Positions 8,347 through 18,481 of a stretch of 64,000 nucleotides of DNA are shown here, piece after piece. A program made the translations under genes and the position numbers. This DNA is from Candidatus Paceibacterota bacterium (GTDB lineage Bacteria; Verrucomicrobiota; Verrucomicrobiia; Limisphaerales; UBA8199): assembly GCA_035452965.1 (NCBI GenBank), contig DAOTCE010000001.1:496001-560000 (forward strand), read 5' to 3'. The notes below the pieces were generated by a model that ran no database searches, had not been told where the DNA came from, and worked only from the letters and a program-made list of their open reading frames with translations. Numbering within the stretch: position 1 is the stretch's first letter; each line of letters begins with the position of its first letter.

Positions 8347-8591
8347 ACGCCGCCGCCCCGCAGGTCATGCCGGCGATTCCGGGCGACGGGAACGCGATTG
8401 ATCCCACGCGCTGCCCGCTTTGCGGGGCGCCGAACGAATGCCAGCTGGCTGCGGGAGTCTCCAGCAACGCCCAATGCTGGTGCGCCGCCAAGCGGTTCCC
8501 GCGCGAGCTGCTGGACCGGGTGCCGGAACACGCCCAACGCCGCGCCTGCATCTGCGAACGCTGTTGGAGCGAGGCCGTGCGACGCTGGTAA
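8343..8591 (+). CDS. Small cysteine-rich CWC protein
   Basis: An 82-residue protein matching the cysteine-rich CWC family, whose function is unknown. Eight cysteines are arranged as CPLCG..NEC, CWC and CICERC, which suggests zinc binding. The family's defining Cys-Trp-Cys occurs in NAQCWCAAKRFP, and PRELLDRVP is the typical following segment. The ATG overlaps the dcd stop (ATGA), so it is the fourth member of the nrdD-nrdG-dcd operon. That position hints at a role linked to anaerobic nucleotide metabolism, but CWC proteins occur in many contexts and this is only inference. Confidence 0.8.
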   Translation: MNAAAPQVMPAIPGDGNAIDPTRCPLCGAPNECQLAAGVSSNAQCWCAAKRFPRELLDRVPEHAQRRACICERCWSEAVRRW

Positions 8592-8749
8592 CCGAGCGCA
8601 TCCATACACCACGGTCCCTGTGACGACGGACAGCCTGCCGGGCCTGCCGCTACTACCCGGACTGGTGGCAGTGCTGGTGCGCCCTCAAGGACCCCGACTT
8701 CAAGTTTGGGCTTGGTGCCAATCTGCTGGACAGCATAATCGCCCGGACC

Positions 8750-10183
8750 ATGGTGAAGAGCGAAGGGGCGTTACCCGCCCACAAACAAGATGTGAGCCAC
8801 CCGCAGTTGAAGCGGGTGCTGGGCCGACGCGACCTGGTGCTGCTGTTCGTGGTGGCCGTGTTCAACCTGAACGTGGTGCCTTCGATCGCGGCCAACGGCG
8901 GGATTACCGTCTGGTTGTGGTGGATCTCGCTCGCACTGTTTTTCTGGCCGCAAGGGGTTGCCGTGATCGAACTGTCGCACCGCTATCCCGGCGAGGGCGG
9001 GGTTTACTTGTGGGCCAAGAAGGAGTTCGGCGATTTCCACGGCTTCCTGTCGGGCTGGTGCTATTGGACGACAAACATGCTCTACATCCCAACCGTGCTG
9101 CTCTACTTCGTGGGGGTCTCGGTGTACGTCCTGGGGCCGAGCCACGAGGGCCTGGCGGACAGCAAGTGGTTTGCCCTGACGGTGTCGGTGATCCTGCTGG
9201 CGGTGCTGGTCGTCCTGAACGTGGTGGGCCTGGGCGTGGGCAAGTGGCTCAATAACGTGGGCGGCATCGGCACCGGGATCGCGGCCGGCACGCTCATTGT
9301 CCTGGGCTGTCTGTTATGGGCGAAGACGGGGACGACCCTCACCAGCGCGGACTTCCGCATCCCGCCTGACCCGCAGTTCGTGCTAAACTCATTCGGCGTG
9401 ATCTGCTTTGCGCTGGTGGGGCTCGAGCTGGCGTCGGTGATGGGTGAGGAGATCCGGGAGCCGCGACGGACGCTGCCCGGCGCGGTGGCCGCGGGCGGGG
9501 TGATCTGCGGAGTGCTCTACATCGCGGCGACGCTGACGCTGCTCGTGGCGGTGGGCAAGGACCAGATCAACGTGCTGCAAGGGATCATGCAGGCGGTAGG
9601 CCAAATGGCTGGGGAAGCGGGCATCGGGTGGATTGTGCCCGGGTTTGCGCTGATGCTGAGCTTGTCCATTGCGGGGATCGGCTCGGCGTGGCTGGGGGGG
9701 GCGGCGCGGATTCCGTTCGTGGCCGGACTGGACGCATACCTGCCAAGCTGGCTGGGGCGGTTGCATCCGAGGTATGCGACGCCGCATGCGGCAATCCTGG
9801 TGCATGCCGGCGTTTCTCTGGCGCTGGTAGTGATGAACTTCGCCGGCGCGGGGGTGCAGGAGGCGTTCCAGACGATGCTGTCGATGGCGGTGGTGGTGCA
9901 ACTGGTGCCGTTTGTGTACATGTTTGTAGCGCTGTTGAAAGTCGCGTTCCGCCACGAGCGGGAGCAAAGTCGCTACAGCCGGCCGGTGCTCTTGCTCGCC
10001 GGAGGCGGGGGGCTGCTCACAACTCTGCTGGGGATCATGCTGGCGTTCTTTCCCGCGCGGCACATCACGTCGCTGCTGTGGTATGAGGTGAAGATGGCGG
10101 CCGGGACCGCGTTCTTTCTCGGTCTGGCAGGGTTCTTCTTCTTTGTTTACAGCCGGCGCAAGTCGCGGCAGGCCGCCTCCTGA
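8750..10183 (+). CDS. APC superfamily amino acid permease
   Basis: A 477-residue inner-membrane transporter with about twelve hydrophobic segments. The first, VVAVFNLNVVPSIAANGG, carries the broken-helix residues typical of APC carriers, and the PGEGGVYLWAKKEFGDFHGF segment matches the conserved amphipathic loop after helix 2. VGLELASVMGEEIREPRR corresponds to the conserved helix 6 region. It probably exchanges or imports amino acids or amines; the substrate cannot be read from sequence. It lies 158 bases after the nrd operon and may have its own promoter. The frame upstream of the ATG stays open and unusually aromatic back to 8624, discussed among the findings. Confidence 0.85.
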   Translation: MVKSEGALPAHKQDVSHPQLKRVLGRRDLVLLFVVAVFNLNVVPSIAANGGITVWLWWISLALFFWPQGVAVIELSHRYPGEGGVYLWAKKEFGDFHGFLSGWCYWTTNMLYIPTVLLYFVGVSVYVLGPSHEGLADSKWFALTVSVILLAVLVVLNVVGLGVGKWLNNVGGIGTGIAAGTLIVLGCLLWAKTGTTLTSADFRIPPDPQFVLNSFGVICFALVGLELASVMGEEIREPRRTLPGAVAAGGVICGVLYIAATLTLLVAVGKDQINVLQGIMQAVGQMAGEAGIGWIVPGFALMLSLSIAGIGSAWLGGAARIPFVAGLDAYLPSWLGRLHPRYATPHAAILVHAGVSLALVVMNFAGAGVQEAFQTMLSMAVVVQLVPFVYMFVALLKVAFRHEREQSRYSRPVLLLAGGGGLLTTLLGIMLAFFPARHITSLLWYEVKMAAGTAFFLGLAGFFFFVYSRRKSRQAAS

Positions 10184-10283
10184 CCAAAGGGTGACGGAGC
10201 TTGCGCGAGGGAAGGCGGAGAAGTCGCGACTGGCCGTTCACAGCCTGCTTTACAGCGGGCGGGAAAAGGCGGAGGCTCTGGGC

Positions 10284-11477
10284 ATGAGACGATTCAGTTT
10301 GCTGGCCGGCATGATTGCTTTGATCAGCGGCTGCGGGTGTCCGTGGGGAGCGCGCGCCGCGGTGCCGGCAGAAGCGACGGCGCTCACGAACGCCCCGGTG
10401 CCGGGCGTGGCGCTGGCGCATGCGGTCTCGGAGATCACGGGCGTGGCGATCTCCCCGCTGCTGGGGGTGAGCACGGTGGGGGCCTGGAGATATTTTCACG
10501 CCAAGACGCCGCAGCAAAGGGCGCGGCTGCCTTGGTTTGCGCAACCGTGGTTCTGGATTACCGGCTTCGTGCTGGTCACGGTCTGTTTTCTCAAGGACAC
10601 TCTGGGCATCACGGCGCCGAGGCTCTTGAAGAAGCCGTTGGATGTGGCCGATGCCCTCGAGCACAAGATTAGCGGCCTGCTTGCCACCGGCGCCTTCGTG
10701 CCGTTGGTGATTGCCGTCGCTCCGCCGGCTCCGCCCGAGGCTGCCTTGTCGGGCACAAATGGCTTTCTGGCCGCAATTGACCTCTCCTGGCTGGGCAATG
10801 GCATGCTGATACCCATGGCGATGCTCGCCTTCTTCCTGGTCTTCCTGGCCTCCAACGCCATCAACATCCTCATTCTGCTCAGTCCCTTCGCGGTCGTGGA
10901 CACGGCGCTCAAGGGATTCCGGCTGTTCGTGTTGCTGACGATTCCAGCCACCGCGTATTTCAATCCGTGGCTGGGCGCCGCCTGGGCGCTGGTGATCATC
11001 GGGATTGCCTATTTCATCGCCGGCTGGTCGTTCCGCTTGTCGCACTTTGGGCTGGTCTTCATCTGGGACATCGTCACGCTGCGCAGCCAGCGTTTCCTGC
11101 CTGATCCTGCGGCCAACCGGATGCTGCTGGCCCGCGAGATCAATCGTGTTCCCGCCCGCACCTACGGCACACTGCGGCGGGACGACCAGGGCGGCCTGGT
11201 GTTGCAATATCGTCCCTGGCTTGTGCTGCCAAGACGCGCGCTGACGCTCCCTGAAGGACAATACGCCATCGGCAAGGGCATGTTCTACTCACAGATCCTG
11301 AGGGTGGAAGGCCGGAGAATCACTGCGGTGATGCTCTTGCCGCCGCGTTACCGCGGGCACGAAGAGGCGCTGGTTTCCATTTACGGCCTTGCGGGCGTCC
11401 GGGAGGCGGGCTTGCGCGCCGCCTTCCGCTGGCTTAAGGAAACGCTTGGGTTCAGGACCCAGCCGACGGCGGCCTAA
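10284..11477 (+). CDS. Integral membrane protein of unknown function
   Basis: A 397-residue protein not assigned to a family. ATG 10284 is chosen because a GGAGG lies just before it and a signal-like segment follows (MRRFSLLAGMIALISGCG). Hydrophobic segments include WFWITGFVLVTVCFL, NGMLIPMAMLAFFLVFLASNA, FRLFVLLTIPATAYF and ALVIIGIAYFIAGW, so at least five membrane spans are expected. The last 120 residues are soluble and basic (RTYGTLRRDDQGGLVLQYRPWL...). It follows the permease by about 100 bases on the same strand and could be co-transcribed. No catalytic motif is visible. Confidence 0.7.
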   Translation: MRRFSLLAGMIALISGCGCPWGARAAVPAEATALTNAPVPGVALAHAVSEITGVAISPLLGVSTVGAWRYFHAKTPQQRARLPWFAQPWFWITGFVLVTVCFLKDTLGITAPRLLKKPLDVADALEHKISGLLATGAFVPLVIAVAPPAPPEAALSGTNGFLAAIDLSWLGNGMLIPMAMLAFFLVFLASNAINILILLSPFAVVDTALKGFRLFVLLTIPATAYFNPWLGAAWALVIIGIAYFIAGWSFRLSHFGLVFIWDIVTLRSQRFLPDPAANRMLLAREINRVPARTYGTLRRDDQGGLVLQYRPWLVLPRRALTLPEGQYAIGKGMFYSQILRVEGRRITAVMLLPPRYRGHEEALVSIYGLAGVREAGLRAAFRWLKETLGFRTQPTAA

Positions 11478-11481
11478 CGCC

Positions 11482-11497
11482 CGTTACGCCGGTAACG
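11482..11497. terminator. Short hairpin between convergent genes
   Basis: CGTTAC-GCCG-GTAACG directly follows the stop of the membrane protein gene and lies before the end of the convergent giant gene. It could help stop transcription, but it is short and has no T-tract. Confidence 0.25.
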
Positions 11498-11668
11498 CCG
11501 CAGTGCTTCGGTCATCACGCGCCGGGGCGAGCGTTCCTGATGCCGGCAGCCTCAGAGCTGCTACGGGCTGCAACAGGCCGAGGCGGGCGGCGATACCAAC
11601 CTGTGGAAGTGTCACCTCCCACCAGAGTTCCCCGACCGGCAAACATTCCCGCATGCTTGTCTCGAGGA

Positions 11669-14600
11669 TCACGGATTATACTTCAGCCGATACCACGCCG
11701 CGGAAGGTCGCAGGCCCAGGTCGCTGAAATCATCCTCGATCTGGAACACCCCCGTCGACGGCGCGGTGATTGTCCAAGTCCGCAACAGTCCAACGCTGAA
11801 ATCGAGGTTGGTCGCCCGCTGCGCTTGATACGGAAAAGTGGGGATCCCTGCAAATGTCACCGTCACGGGTCCACTCGGCGGCACTGTCGGAGTCTGCACT
11901 TGGCCCCCCTGAGGAACCACGGTGATCGCAACCTTCCTTGTGCGCTTGCCCCCGCGGTTGTCCGCAACCACGTAATCGAAATCGTCGCTTTCGTTGGCAG
12001 CCAGGGTGTAGAAGATATAGGTGGCGTTGGTCGTGATCGTCGCGCCCTTGGTGCTGGCCTTGCATCGCTCCAGCACCACCGGGTCGTTGTCCCGGTCCTT
12101 ATTGGGGAATAAAGCACTCCACCGGATTTTCAGGGACGTGTTCCAGCCACGGACGATGTTGGTGTTGATCGCGTCGGGGCTGTGATGCACCCGCAGCACC
12201 CCGGTCGTGTTGAGCGCCGGCACGTCCCACGCCAGGTCTTCATCGTTGTCCGGATTGGCCGGGCCAATCGCGGCGAACCCACCGCTCCTGGTTGTGGCGT
12301 TGAACAGGGTGAACGCATCTCCGGGCACAAGTGCCTCGCCGGTGTTGGCCACCTGCAGCGTGCCGCCCATTGTCAACGTGCCGATGCCAGTCACCAGGTC
12401 ACTGCTGGGGCCGGAGCGGTTGACCTCCACTACCGTCTTGCTGCCGCTGGCGAGAGTTACGTCGCCGCTCGCGGTGAGCATCCCGATAGCCCCGATGGAG
12501 GCGCCCGGGGCGAGCAAGCCGCCGCTCTCAACCGTAATGGCGCCGCCAATCGTTCCGTTGCCGCCCAAGGTGGCAGCATCGGCCACCGTGACCGCCCCGC
12601 TGCCAATAGAACCGTTCACCAGCAGCCTGCCGCCAATTACCGTTGTCGCGCCGCTGTAATCATTAGCGGTGCTCAGGGTCAACGTGCTGCTGCCCTCCTT
12701 GGTCAGCCCAGCCGCCCCGGAGATCTTGCCATTGCCGGCGATCGTGTAGTCTATGACCGAGTTGTTGGTCACGCTCTTCGGCGCCACGGTGCTGTCGAGC
12801 GTAATAGCGATAGATTCACCCGGGCAGCTTACCGTCAGCAACGCGTCCACGCTCACGACGGAGCGGTTGGGGTTGCTAACGAGCACACTGTAAGTGCCCG
12901 AGTCCGTTCGTTGGACCCCGGTGAGGGTCAGAGTGGTCGTGGTGACCCCGGAGAAGATCCCATCATTGATCAAGTCCACGCCGTTCTTACGCCACTGGTA
13001 GGTCAGCGGCCCGGTGCCCGTGGCCGCGACGGCGAAGTTGACTGTGCTCCCAAGCCCCACCAGTTGGCTCAGCGGCTGGGTGGTGATACTGGGGGACGGG
13101 CTCACAGTCAGCAGCGCATTGGCGCTGGTCGCGCTGCCGGCGATGTTGTTTACCACCACCGAGTAGCCGCCGGCATCAGCCGGCTGCACGTTGCTCTTCG
13201 TATAACTGCTGAGCGTCGCGCCCGAGATGTTCGCGTCGTTGAACCGCCACTGGTAGGTCAGGGGCGCGGTGCCGGTTGCTGCCACGCTGAACGAAACGGC
13301 GCCGTCCTGATCCACGGTCTGGCTGGCGGGCTGGGTTATGATGCTCGGCGGCACAAGGACCGTGAGCGTGGCGCCGGCACTGACGATGCTGCCGTAGGCG
13401 TTGGCGACCACCACCGAGTAGATGCCGGCGTCCGCCGGCTGCACCGGGTTCTTCGTGTAACTGCTGAGTGTCGCCCCGGAGATGTCCGCGCCGTTGAACC
13501 GCCATTGATAAGTCAACGGCAGCACTCCCTGCGCGGTTACACTGAACGTCACCCCGTTACCCACGACCACCGACTGGTTCTGGGGCTGCACGACAATCAG
13601 GGGCGAAGCGGTCACATGAAGCTGCGTCTGAGGAATCGTCGCCTTGGCCTCGCTGGCGCTGGACCAGCTCAACTGCGCAGTAGCCCCGCCGCCGTTCTCA
13701 TAATACTCCATCTGGATGTCATAAGCCTGCCCGGCCGTCAGGGCGATCGAACCGCTCCATTCGGTTGGGCCCTGGTCCACCCACCTGTCAACCAGCGGCA
13801 AACCGTTGACCCAGAGGCGCACCCCATCATCCGTCCGGGTGTAAAAGGTATAGTCCTGAGTGTAGCGCGGCACGACCTGGCCGGTCCAGCGCACTGAGAA
13901 GGTGTCAACGGCGATGCTGGCGTCGGGAGAACCCTCCCCCCACGCAAAGTCAATCGTCGCATCGGTGCGGGTCAGCACGGGGCTCGTGAGATCCTGGTTG
14001 TCAAAGTATTGGCCCTGGAGCCCGTCGCCAGTGCCGGCGGCCACCGGCGAGCTTGTCACCACCAACTGGGCCTGGCTGCTGGTGACCGAGCCCCCGTCGT
14101 TGCTGACGACCACGGTATAGAAAGCGGCGTCGGACAACTGCACATTGGCCAGGGTGAGGGTCGAGGAGGTCGCGCCGGAGATGTTCACCCCGTTCTTCCT
14201 CCACTGATAACTTGGGGTGGTTGTGCTGCTGGCCACCACAGTGAACGTGGCGGTTTGGCCGGGGTCCTTGGTCACGCTGACCGGTTGCTGCGTAATGGTC
14301 GGAGCGGTGCTGATAACGGTCACCTGCTCGCTGTGCGTTGCACCAAACCAGGTTACCCCCTCGCGGATCATCCGCCAGTCGGTCGTGTAGGTGCCGGGAG
14401 TGGCCGGCGCGGTCATCGTGAAGGTGAACGTGTATGTGTTTCCGGGCCGCACATCTCCCGAGATCGTATGGCGGGTAGTCGGCGTGAACGGGTCGCTATC
14501 GCCGGCGGCGCCCAGGCGGAAGGCCCGCCCTTCGCGCCAGAGCACGCCGCGGTTCCGGAACGTCACGCTGACGCTGTAGCTCTGGCCGGCGTTCATCGTC

Positions 14601-17600
14601 GAGGGAATCGTGTCGCTTACATACTCGTCAGAATACTTGTCCCAGGTCGGGCTGGTGCCGAAATACGCACAAACACCCTTGTAGAGCCCCCACTCCGCGA
14701 CCGAGCGGAAGAAATCGTCCGTGAGGTAGGAGGCATCCCCGCCGCATTTGTCGTGGAAGGCCAACTCGATCAGGCAGGCGGGGCGGTTCGGGATGCGGAT
14801 CTCGCCGAAGCCACCGGCGGCGTCCTTCACCCCCCGGTTCGCCCAGCTACCGTCATACATTTCGCGGATCGCATCAATGGTATTGTTGTGGACGTTCAGG
14901 GCGAGGTTGTAGCTCGCGGTTTCATGTGCCGGATATTCCATCGCCGTATCACGGAACGTCTCCGTGCCGGTGCCACCCCCGGCGTTGGTGTGATGGGCAA
15001 TGTAGATCTCCGAGCCGCGGTAATCGGCAAAGCGCGGCCGGGCACGGATGTCGTCGCTGCTCCTTCCGGTGGCGGTCTCCTCGCCGCCGACGCCGCTGGC
15101 ATTCGCCCAGACAGAAGTAGGAAGACCGTTTATCCGCAGCCACGAATACGCCGCCATTTTCCACCACGGCTGTCCCTCGTAGCCGTTGCAGCAGTTGCTC
15201 TCGTTAAGCTCGCGGGGCACATGAACCGTTGCCCCATCCTGCGTGAGGTATTGGTAGAGGAACTGCATGAGTCTTATGGAGTTGAGGTCTTCCAGCACCG
15301 CTTCCCCGTATCCGCAGGGATCGGACCGCTGCCAATACCAGCCGCTCCCATTCCAAAACCTGCCGTGGCTGGGACCAATACAGATGTTTCTCCCTCCCAG
15401 CCCGCTGCTGGCTTTAAGGCTGGGCGCGGCGGCTTTGACAGCGGGCTCCGGCTCCACCGGCGTGGCGGGCGGCAGGTAGGTGCACAAGAGTTTCCCGCCG
15501 GTTTGCAGCCGGAAGCTGCCGTCCAATCCGAACTGCCGCAGCGTGGCCCTGACCTGGTTAAGAATCAGGGTCAGCCGGGCCTCATCCAGTTTGGTGCCGA
15601 GTTCCTCGCTGCCGAGGATGTCCTGCGAAAACTCCACAGTCGTGGTGTCCCCCTCGGTCTGCAACGCCAGAACTTTGGTTCCCGTCAGCACTCCCAACTC
15701 AAGTGCCTGGCCACTCGCGTTGGCAGGCGCCGGGGTTGCCAGTGCTTCCAACGCCGCTATCGGGTCATAGACTTCGGGCTGAGCGGGAGCGGACAGGCCA
15801 CCCTGCTGCAAGCCGGCGAGGTCGCTGCCGGGCTCGATGTTTCCTGTCTTGGCACTATCAACGAGAGTGACCTTGGTATTGGCCGTCAGCGTTTCCGGTG
15901 TTGCCGCTGCACCCGCGGCGCGGGGGGCAACCAAGTCAGTGGTGCCTGTGCCGAACGGGGTCTGGTTGCCGGCCAAGGCGGAGCCGCCGGTGTCAGTGGA
16001 CAAGGTGGAGGTCACGCTCATGGCGACCGCAGTGGTCGGGTCAGTAGCGGTAGTGGCCGCGCCGCCCGGAGCCCGCCTGTCGGCGATTGCCACCGTGTTG
16101 ACGGTGTGACCACCCGGAGTAGTCCGCATGATGCTGCTCTCCCTGATTGGCCGAGTCGAGGAGGAGCTCCGGTCTTCACCGGGAACCGGGTCATTGCTTG
16201 TGGAGTTATTGACCAAGCTCGCCGGAGAGATAGCCGCCTGGAGCGCAAGGGGATTCAAGCTGCTGCAAGGGCTATCATCGAAAAGCACATCATGCCCGTC
16301 ACAGTAATTGGCGGCATTGGGCGTAGCGTCCTCCCAGAAACCCGGAGTAGTGGTGTCCCAGGGTCCGTTGCCGCCAATCCATTTCTCTGTGCCATTAGCC
16401 ACCACAACCGGATAGTCCAGCGTGCCATTCCCCGCATTGGCCCCGTTGTAGCCCTTAAGGTGCAGATACCAGGTTCCTCCGCTTGTCGGCGTGGTGGCAA
16501 GTGCCCCCGTGGTCCACTGCGTTTCGTTGTCCGCCCAACTATGCGTGGGCGACTGATTCCAAACATAGCGGTAATACTGGACTTTGCCGGGGCCAAAACC
16601 ACCCACCGCTGTCCAATTCACAGCCGTGCCCGGGGCGCAAATGAATGAAGCATCGCGCGTCACTGTGCTGGTTGTTGGTGGCACCGACAAGGTCCAGACT
16701 ACCCGGGAATCCTTTTGGCCAGTATAATTGTGCCAGGATCCGCGTCCGCTACCCGTGTTATCTCGCGCCTCAATCGTGTAGGTGTAGGCGGTGTTGGCCG
16801 TCAGTCCTGTATCGTTAGCCGAGGTTTCAGTGCCCCAATCATAGACTGTAGTCGAGCCCCCCCGATAAATCTTCATCCCCACGTCGCCGCGGCGGTAGTA
16901 ATTGGCGGATGTGGCAGACGCTTCGTCAGCCGCCTCAGTCGAACCGGCCGCAATTCCAACGCCCTGGTCCAGCGGCATCGCCCAGGCCAGGTTGATCTGG
17001 GTGGTGCTGGCCGCCGCTACGCTGGAAAAACTGGGATTCTGCGGCGCCACGTTGTCCACGTACACGTCCATGTAGTTGGCCGCCCCCCCATCCGCAAAGT
17101 TCCAGCCACCGGTCACCCCGCTGTTCTGGAACGAGCACCGCTTGGACTTGCTGACGGAGAAGAAGTGGAACCGCCGGTGACCCGTCACCCCCGTCTGCGT
17201 GTGTGACCAGGAAACTCCGCTGGAGCTGACGTCCGTATAATTGCGCTCGCTGATGCCGTAACCCCAGTCAAAGAACATCACCTTCCAGAGCGGCACAGGC
17301 CCCGTCACCGAGGCGGTCCCGCTGGCTGCCACCGTCGTGCTATTGCCGTAGTAGTTCCCATTGGGCTGAGGATTGCTGCCGCCATAGAAGTTAGACACGT
17401 CAATGCGCGGGTACCAGTCGTCCTGTTCGTAGCCCAGGCCGTAGCTGCTGCTGTAGCGCGTCACGCTGCCTTCATTCCATCCCCGGTCGCCCCCGTTGCG
17501 CAGGCTCACCGTGCCGTTGAAGCCGCCACCACCGTTGCGCACCTTGAATAGAATCCGGCTCCAGCCACTCGGCATGCTGATTCCTCCGGTCTCGAAGTTA

Positions 17601-18472
17601 TCCCGGTTGCAGCAACTGGTGCCCGACGAGATCAGCGTGCCATTCACATAGGTCCTCTGGTCATCGTCTGCCCCAATCAGGAACTTGGGGCTCGCTCCGC
17701 TGGGAGAATACATCCATGCAAACCCGAAAGAGTAACAGTTGTCGCAGTTTCCGTAACTGGCCGCGTTGCCCTTCCAATCCAGCTTGTTCTCCCAGTTGCA
17801 GTCCCCGGTCTGGACCCGGCCCGGTACCTTCCCGCCGTAGTTGAAGACGTTGCCGTGGGTGGTGTCCACCGCCGGGTAAAGATAGATGTCGGATTCCGTC
17901 CAGCCGGTGGCGTTGTCACCGATCACGCCGCTGTAACCGCCCAGGCAGACCCAATCGTTGATGTAATCCCACTTCTCGCCGTAGGTACGACCCTCGCCAG
18001 CCGTCACAGCGTTGTAGCCACTGTAGCAGTTTGGATACACAGTATCATTAAATGCATAAAAATATACACGGCTGTATCTATCCGCATCACCGTTCCAATT
18101 GGTATCAGGGAACAGATTATACCACCCAGACCGACCGCACTGGGTGAAGGTGACGGCTTGATATTCCGTGCCATCCACCCGTCGAACATGATGCTTTACG
18201 TCCTTACCGCGGTCGTTCGTCGCGCATGGGACTCTGATATCCATTCGGAAACGTCCGCGGAAATCCCATGCCGGATACCACCTGGCATACTTCCCGGAGT
18301 CAGTGCCGGCAGCGGTGGCGTATGCCGTGCCGCACGCATACCAGGAGCCGCCGAGTTCAGGATCCACTTCACCCGTATCGTGCGTCCATGCCGATGCCGG
18401 CGTCGCGTTCAGCGCCAAAATCCCTGCCAAGGCAGCAGTGATGGGTGTTCTTATTGAGTGTCGAATAATCAT
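11669..18472 (-). CDS. Giant secreted multidomain N-acetylmuramoyl-L-alanine amidase-like protein
   Basis: A 2267-residue exported protein with a signal peptide ending TPASA. The first 780 residues are aromatic- and Cys-rich and of unknown fold, with an FN3-like stretch around 490-590. Residues of about 1027-1270 resemble the zinc-dependent Amidase_3 fold: SHG, a downstream Glu in EAVLEDLN, AHHTNAG, and the catalytic-type CLIELAFHD. Then come an NPCBM/NBR1-like Ig segment with FRNRGVLWREG (about 1280-1390), an Ig-like repeat, a PA14 carbohydrate-binding domain (about 1482-1610; GLQGQYFDNQDL, DDGVRLWVNG), three more Ig-like repeats with YQWR(F/K)N, one autotransporter-associated beta-strand repeat (LTLSTANDYSGATTV) and a terminal AAWYRLKYNP tail. 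It likely acts at the cell surface on peptidoglycan or as an adhesin. It starts 9 bases after the PPIase stop, which implies one operon. Confidence 0.85.
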   Translation of the reverse strand: MIIRHSIRTPITAALAGILALNATPASAWTHDTGEVDPELGGSWYACGTAYATAAGTDSGKYARWYPAWDFRGRFRMDIRVPCATNDRGKDVKHHVRRVDGTEYQAVTFTQCGRSGWYNLFPDTNWNGDADRYSRVYFYAFNDTVYPNCYSGYNAVTAGEGRTYGEKWDYINDWVCLGGYSGVIGDNATGWTESDIYLYPAVDTTHGNVFNYGGKVPGRVQTGDCNWENKLDWKGNAASYGNCDNCYSFGFAWMYSPSGASPKFLIGADDDQRTYVNGTLISSGTSCCNRDNFETGGISMPSGWSRILFKVRNGGGGFNGTVSLRNGGDRGWNEGSVTRYSSSYGLGYEQDDWYPRIDVSNFYGGSNPQPNGNYYGNSTTVAASGTASVTGPVPLWKVMFFDWGYGISERNYTDVSSSGVSWSHTQTGVTGHRRFHFFSVSKSKRCSFQNSGVTGGWNFADGGAANYMDVYVDNVAPQNPSFSSVAAASTTQINLAWAMPLDQGVGIAAGSTEAADEASATSANYYRRGDVGMKIYRGGSTTVYDWGTETSANDTGLTANTAYTYTIEARDNTGSGRGSWHNYTGQKDSRVVWTLSVPPTTSTVTRDASFICAPGTAVNWTAVGGFGPGKVQYYRYVWNQSPTHSWADNETQWTTGALATTPTSGGTWYLHLKGYNGANAGNGTLDYPVVVANGTEKWIGGNGPWDTTTPGFWEDATPNAANYCDGHDVLFDDSPCSSLNPLALQAAISPASLVNNSTSNDPVPGEDRSSSSTRPIRESSIMRTTPGGHTVNTVAIADRRAPGGAATTATDPTTAVAMSVTSTLSTDTGGSALAGNQTPFGTGTTDLVAPRAAGAAATPETLTANTKVTLVDSAKTGNIEPGSDLAGLQQGGLSAPAQPEVYDPIAALEALATPAPANASGQALELGVLTGTKVLALQTEGDTTTVEFSQDILGSEELGTKLDEARLTLILNQVRATLRQFGLDGSFRLQTGGKLLCTYLPPATPVEPEPAVKAAAPSLKASSGLGGRNICIGPSHGRFWNGSGWYWQRSDPCGYGEAVLEDLNSIRLMQFLYQYLTQDGATVHVPRELNESNCCNGYEGQPWWKMAAYSWLRINGLPTSVWANASGVGGEETATGRSSDDIRARPRFADYRGSEIYIAHHTNAGGGTGTETFRDTAMEYPAHETASYNLALNVHNNTIDAIREMYDGSWANRGVKDAAGGFGEIRIPNRPACLIELAFHDKCGGDASYLTDDFFRSVAEWGLYKGVCAYFGTSPTWDKYSDEYVSDTIPSTMNAGQSYSVSVTFRNRGVLWREGRAFRLGAAGDSDPFTPTTRHTISGDVRPGNTYTFTFTMTAPATPGTYTTDWRMIREGVTWFGATHSEQVTVISTAPTITQQPVSVTKDPGQTATFTVVASSTTTPSYQWRKNGVNISGATSSTLTLANVQLSDAAFYTVVVSNDGGSVTSSQAQLVVTSSPVAAGTGDGLQGQYFDNQDLTSPVLTRTDATIDFAWGEGSPDASIAVDTFSVRWTGQVVPRYTQDYTFYTRTDDGVRLWVNGLPLVDRWVDQGPTEWSGSIALTAGQAYDIQMEYYENGGGATAQLSWSSASEAKATIPQTQLHVTASPLIVVQPQNQSVVVGNGVTFSVTAQGVLPLTYQWRFNGADISGATLSSYTKNPVQPADAGIYSVVVANAYGSIVSAGATLTVLVPPSIITQPASQTVDQDGAVSFSVAATGTAPLTYQWRFNDANISGATLSSYTKSNVQPADAGGYSVVVNNIAGSATSANALLTVSPSPSITTQPLSQLVGLGSTVNFAVAATGTGPLTYQWRKNGVDLINDGIFSGVTTTTLTLTGVQRTDSGTYSVLVSNPNRSVVSVDALLTVSCPGESIAITLDSTVAPKSVTNNSVIDYTIAGNGKISGAAGLTKEGSSTLTLSTANDYSGATTVIGGRLLVNGSIGSGAVTVADAATLGGNGTIGGAITVESGGLLAPGASIGAIGMLTASGDVTLASGSKTVVEVNRSGPSSDLVTGIGTLTMGGTLQVANTGEALVPGDAFTLFNATTRSGGFAAIGPANPDNDEDLAWDVPALNTTGVLRVHHSPDAINTNIVRGWNTSLKIRWSALFPNKDRDNDPVVLERCKASTKGATITTNATYIFYTLAANESDDFDYVVADNRGGKRTRKVAITVVPQGGQVQTPTVPPSGPVTVTFAGIPTFPYQAQRATNLDFSVGLLRTWTITAPSTGVFQIEDDFSDLGLRPSAAWYRLKYNP

Positions 18473-18481
18473 ATCAACTGC

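Noticed and set aside
14009..16648. An 879-codon open frame opposite the giant amidase gene
   Set aside because: It is the mirror of a gene with clear amidase, Ig and PA14 motifs and has no recognisable motif itself.
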